Source of the DNA: Altererythrobacter sp.
Lineage (GTDB): Bacteria; Pseudomonadota; Alphaproteobacteria; Sphingomonadales; Sphingomonadaceae
Assembly: GCA_024636575.1 (NCBI GenBank)
Contig: JAGXGU010000091.1
Coordinates: 1-8,172 of the forward strand
DNA length: 8,172 bases
Direction of reading: 5' to 3'
Both the position numbers and the translations under genes were made by a program. Positions 6,043 to 8,172 of the stretch are shown here, piece by piece. Below the pieces are notes generated by a model. The model was not told where the DNA came from, did no database searches, and worked only from the letters and a program-made list of their open reading frames with translations. Every line of letters begins with the position of its first letter. Position 1 is the stretch's first letter.

Positions 6043-7860
6043 ATGACCGAACTATCCAAAATCAGAAATTTTTCGATTATCGCGCATATCGATCACGGCA
6101 AATCCACGCTGGCGGACCGGTTGATCCAGTTCACCGGCGGCCTGACCGAGCGCGAGATGTCCGCGCAGGTCCTCGATAACATGGATATCGAGAAGGAGCG
6201 CGGGATCACCATCAAGGCCCAGACGGTCCGCCTCAACTACACCGCGCAGGATGGCGAGACCTACCAGCTCAATCTGATGGACACCCCCGGCCACGTCGAC
6301 TTTGCTTACGAAGTCTCCCGCTCCCTCGCCGCGTGCGAGGGTGCGCTGCTGGTGGTGGACGCCGCGCAGGGGGTGGAGGCGCAGACGCTCGCCAACGTCT
6401 ATCAGTCGATCGAACACGACCACGAAATCGTCCCCGTCATCAACAAGATCGACCTGCCCGCCGCCGAGCCGGAGAAAGTCCGCACCGAAATCGAGGACAT
6501 CATCGGCATCGACGCATCGGAAGCCGTGCTCGCCAGCGCCAAATCCGGCATCGGCATCGCCGAAGTGCTCGAAGCCATCGTCACCAAGATCCCCCCGCCC
6601 AAGGGCGACCGCGACGCCCCGTTGAAGGCCATGCTGGTCGACAGCTGGTACGATCCCTACCTCGGCGTGGTCATTCTGGTGCGGGTCATCGCCGGCACCA
6701 TCCGCAAGGGCCTGCATGTCAAGTTCATGGCTGGCGGCACCGACCATCTGATCGACCGCGTCGGTTTCATGAGCCCCAAGATCGAACAGGTCGCAGAACT
6801 CGCAGCGGGCGAAATCGGCTTCATCACCGCCCAGATCAAGGAAGTCGCCCAGGCCAAGGTCGGCGATACCATCACCACGGTCAAGAACGGTGCGGTCGAG
6901 GCATTGGCGGGTTTCAAGGAAGTCCAGCCGGTGGTGTTCTGCGGCATGTTCCCGGTCGACGCGGCGGATTTCGAGAAACTGCGCGACAGCATCGGCAAAC
7001 TGCGGCTGAACGACGCCAGCTTCAGTTTCGAGACGGAAAGCAGCGCGGCCCTCGGCTTCGGCTTCCGCTGCGGGTTCCTCGGGCTGCTGCATCTGGAGAT
7101 TATCCAGGAACGGCTGACCCGCGAATACGACATGGACCTGATCACCACCGCGCCATCAGTGGTCTACCGGATCCAGCTCAACAAATCACGGACCGACCCG
7201 GCGCAGGAAATGATGCTGCACAACCCGGCGGATTATCCCGATCCCAGTCGGATCGATCAGATCGACGAACCGTGGATCAAGGCGACCATCTACACGCCGG
7301 ACGAATATCTCGGCTCCATCCTGAAACTGTGCCAGGACCGGCGCGGTATTCAGCTGGACCTGACCTATGTTGGCGGACGGGCGCAGGTGACCTACGAATT
7401 GCCGCTGAACGAAGTGGTGTTCGATTTCTACGACCGGTTGAAAAGCATCAGCCGCGGATATGCCAGTTTTGATTACGAACAGATTGGCCTGCGCGAAGGC
7501 GATCTGGTGAAGATGAGCATCCTGGTGAACGGCGAGGCGGTCGACGCGCTCAGCATGATCGTGCACCGCGATGTTGCTGAAGCTCGGGGCCGAGGTATGT
7601 GCGAACGCCTGAAAGACCTCATCCCCCGCCACCTGTTCAAGATCCCGGTCCAGGCAGCCATCGGCGGCAAAGTCATCGCCCGCGAGACCATCGCCGCGAT
7701 GCGCAAGGATGTGACCGCCAAATGTTATGGCGGCGATATTTCGCGCAAGAAGAAGCTGCTCGACAAGCAGAAGAAGGGCAAGGCCAAGATGCGCGAATAT
7801 GGCAATGTGAGCATTCCGCAGGAAGCGTTTATTGCTGCGCTGCGGATGGGGGAGGAGTGA
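6043..7860 (+). CDS. lepA: Elongation factor 4 (LepA GTPase)
   Basis: Predicted 605-residue translational GTPase, the usual LepA length. LepA binds the ribosome; it back-translocates tRNAs in vitro and is linked to 30S assembly/initiation in vivo. G motifs are all intact: G1 AHIDHGKST (14-22), G2 RGIT (53-56), G3 DTPGH with catalytic His84 (80-84), G4 NKID (134-137), G5 SAK (165-167). EF-G-like domains II, III and V follow (GFGFRCGFLGLLHLEI is visible in the third domain), and the LepA-specific C-terminal domain carries YGGDISRKKKLLDKQKKGK near the end. The ATG at 6043 is preferred over an in-frame TTG at 6028 because it gives the usual MTELSKIRNFSIIAHIDHGK opening; its Shine-Dalgarno (GGCGGA) is weak and close. 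It is transcribed away from the pha operon and appears unrelated to it: a core housekeeping gene beside an accessory junction. Confidence 0.98.
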   Translation: MTELSKIRNFSIIAHIDHGKSTLADRLIQFTGGLTEREMSAQVLDNMDIEKERGITIKAQTVRLNYTAQDGETYQLNLMDTPGHVDFAYEVSRSLAACEGALLVVDAAQGVEAQTLANVYQSIEHDHEIVPVINKIDLPAAEPEKVRTEIEDIIGIDASEAVLASAKSGIGIAEVLEAIVTKIPPPKGDRDAPLKAMLVDSWYDPYLGVVILVRVIAGTIRKGLHVKFMAGGTDHLIDRVGFMSPKIEQVAELAAGEIGFITAQIKEVAQAKVGDTITTVKNGAVEALAGFKEVQPVVFCGMFPVDAADFEKLRDSIGKLRLNDASFSFETESSAALGFGFRCGFLGLLHLEIIQERLTREYDMDLITTAPSVVYRIQLNKSRTDPAQEMMLHNPADYPDPSRIDQIDEPWIKATIYTPDEYLGSILKLCQDRRGIQLDLTYVGGRAQVTYELPLNEVVFDFYDRLKSISRGYASFDYEQIGLREGDLVKMSILVNGEAVDALSMIVHRDVAEARGRGMCERLKDLIPRHLFKIPVQAAIGGKVIARETIAAMRKDVTAKCYGGDISRKKKLLDKQKKGKAKMREYGNVSIPQEAFIAALRMGEE

Positions 7861-7904
7861 GTTTGCGCTCATCCTGAGCCTGTCGGAGGATGGGGATGGG
7901 GGAG
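7844..7904. repeat. 11-bp direct repeat spanning the lepA stop
   Basis: GGATGGGGGAG occurs at 7844-7854 (last lepA codons) and again exactly at 7894-7904. The 39 bases between contain the lepA stop and the palindromic repeat. It could be a small duplication left by insertion of the repeat, or a coincidence in G-rich sequence. Confidence 0.4.
7868..7894. repeat. REP-like palindromic repeat after lepA
   Basis: CTCATCCT (7868-7875) pairs with AGGATGGG (7887-7894) with one T-G wobble, enclosing GAGCCTGTCGG. The core CCTGAGCCTGTCGGAGG is one base away from a short repeat (CCTGAGC(C/T)TGTCGAAGG) that I recall as scattered between genes of sphingomonads and some other Proteobacteria. It could stabilise or end the lepA transcript, but no T-run follows, so a classical intrinsic terminator is not claimed. 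Confidence 0.55.
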
Positions 7905-7909
7905 AGAAA

Positions 7910-7993
7910 TTGTCTAAATATGTAAATGAAATCGTGATTTTTCTTGCGATTTCAGCGCTATCGACCATATGTTCAAAAGACTTATATTTCTGA
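7910..7993 (+). CDS. Possible small hydrophobic peptide (27 aa, TTG start)
   Basis: TTG-initiated frame of 27 codons ending in TGA, preceded by a strong purine-rich site (GGGGGAG, 5 bases before TTG). The product would be MSKYVNEIVIFL followed by AISALSTIC and a short polar tail: one likely membrane segment at about residues 8-21. It stops 19 bases before the next gene. It lies in AT-rich DNA, and such a short frame may well be chance; the Shine-Dalgarno-like sequence is also part of the 11-bp direct repeat. No family recognised. Confidence 0.2.
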   Translation: MSKYVNEIVIFLAISALSTICSKDLYF

Positions 7994-8012
7994 CAATTGC
8001 TGGGGGTGCACC

Positions 8013-8172
8013 ATGGATGTCGAAATTATTGCTCTAGTTGTGATTGCAGTTGTAGTTGCTGGAGGCGCGTTGATCGGCATTCGGATCAATAGGCAGCGAA
8101 ACAAAACTGAAGTTAATAAGGTTAATATTCGAGACGTTGATACGCTTGGAGATGTTGCTGGGCGCGACATCA
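8013..8172 (+). CDS. Hypothetical N-terminally membrane-anchored protein (3' end beyond window)
   Basis: Open from ATG 8013 to the right edge, 53 codons visible. Residues 4-23 (EIIALVVIAVVVAGGALIGI) form one strong transmembrane helix, followed by a positively charged stretch (RINRQRNK, 24-31), so the rest should face the cytoplasm. Residues 34-53 (VNKVN..., ending GDVAGRDI) resemble the Gly-Asp-Val-x-Gly-Arg-Asp repeats I recall from linkers of bacterial NTPase/effector-type proteins; that is a pattern impression, not a domain hit. GGGGG lies about 7 bases upstream as a possible ribosome binding site. Codons (GTT, ATT, AAT) and about 44% G+C differ sharply from lepA, suggesting transfer. The opposite strand is also open (8170-7982) but gives a Ser/Thr/Ile-rich product with no recognisable feature. 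Confidence 0.5.
   Translation, partial: MDVEIIALVVIAVVVAGGALIGIRINRQRNKTEVNKVNIRDVDTLGDVAGRDI

Noticed and set aside
6052..7092. 346-codon minus-strand frame opposite lepA
   Set aside because: It is Asp/Gly/Leu-rich low-information sequence, the complement shadow of GC-rich lepA, whose G motifs are all intact on the plus strand.
6333..7472. 379-codon plus-strand frame inside lepA
   Set aside because: It is Arg/Pro/His-rich, the +1 frame shadow of a GC-rich gene, with no recognisable motif and no need for a frameshift in lepA.
7868..7894. Intrinsic terminator after lepA
   Set aside because: The stem is 8 bp with a wobble and is followed by G/A-rich sequence instead of a T-run; it is better described as a dispersed palindromic repeat.
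7969..8037. 22-codon ATG frame (MFKRLIFL...) overlapping the start of the 8013 gene
   Set aside because: It has no good ribosome binding site, is out of frame with the downstream gene, and is too short to separate from chance.

Overview
The window looks like chromosome from a GC-rich alphaproteobacterium, most likely a sphingomonad (Sphingomonadaceae/Erythrobacteraceae type). This rests on codon use (lepA is roughly 62% G+C in a hand-counted sample), the style of LepA and the amidohydrolase, and a short palindromic repeat that I recall as common in such genomes. The assignment is by recognition only; no search was run.

Positions 1-5659 hold four tightly spaced minus-strand genes that read as one operon. 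In transcription order they are a PHA synthase (phaC, 5659-3965), an intracellular PHA depolymerase (phaZ, 3928-3068), an adrenodoxin-reductase-like ferredoxin-NADP+ reductase (3068-1752), and an N-acyl-D-amino-acid-deacylase-type amidohydrolase (1684 to beyond the left edge). PhaC and PhaZ both resemble the Pseudomonas medium-chain-length (class II) pair more than the short-chain class I synthase usual in alphaproteobacteria. Together they would build and remobilise polyester granules. The flavoprotein overlaps phaZ by one base, and the amidohydrolase follows 67 bases later with its own ribosome binding site. Why these two travel with phaCZ is the main biological question here.

Positions 5660-6042 form a divergent intergenic region with no convincing gene. 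It contains a perfect 14-bp palindrome and a tandem 10/11-bp repeat. On the other side, lepA (6043-7860, plus strand) encodes a complete elongation factor 4 GTPase.

Immediately after lepA come a palindromic repeat (about 7868-7894) and an 11-bp direct repeat of the lepA 3' end. From about 7905 to the right edge the DNA turns clearly AT-rich (about 36-44% G+C by hand count). That last part carries the start of a small membrane-anchored protein (8013 onward, cut by the edge), preceded by a possible tiny hydrophobic peptide. The junction looks like the left border of an accessory segment.
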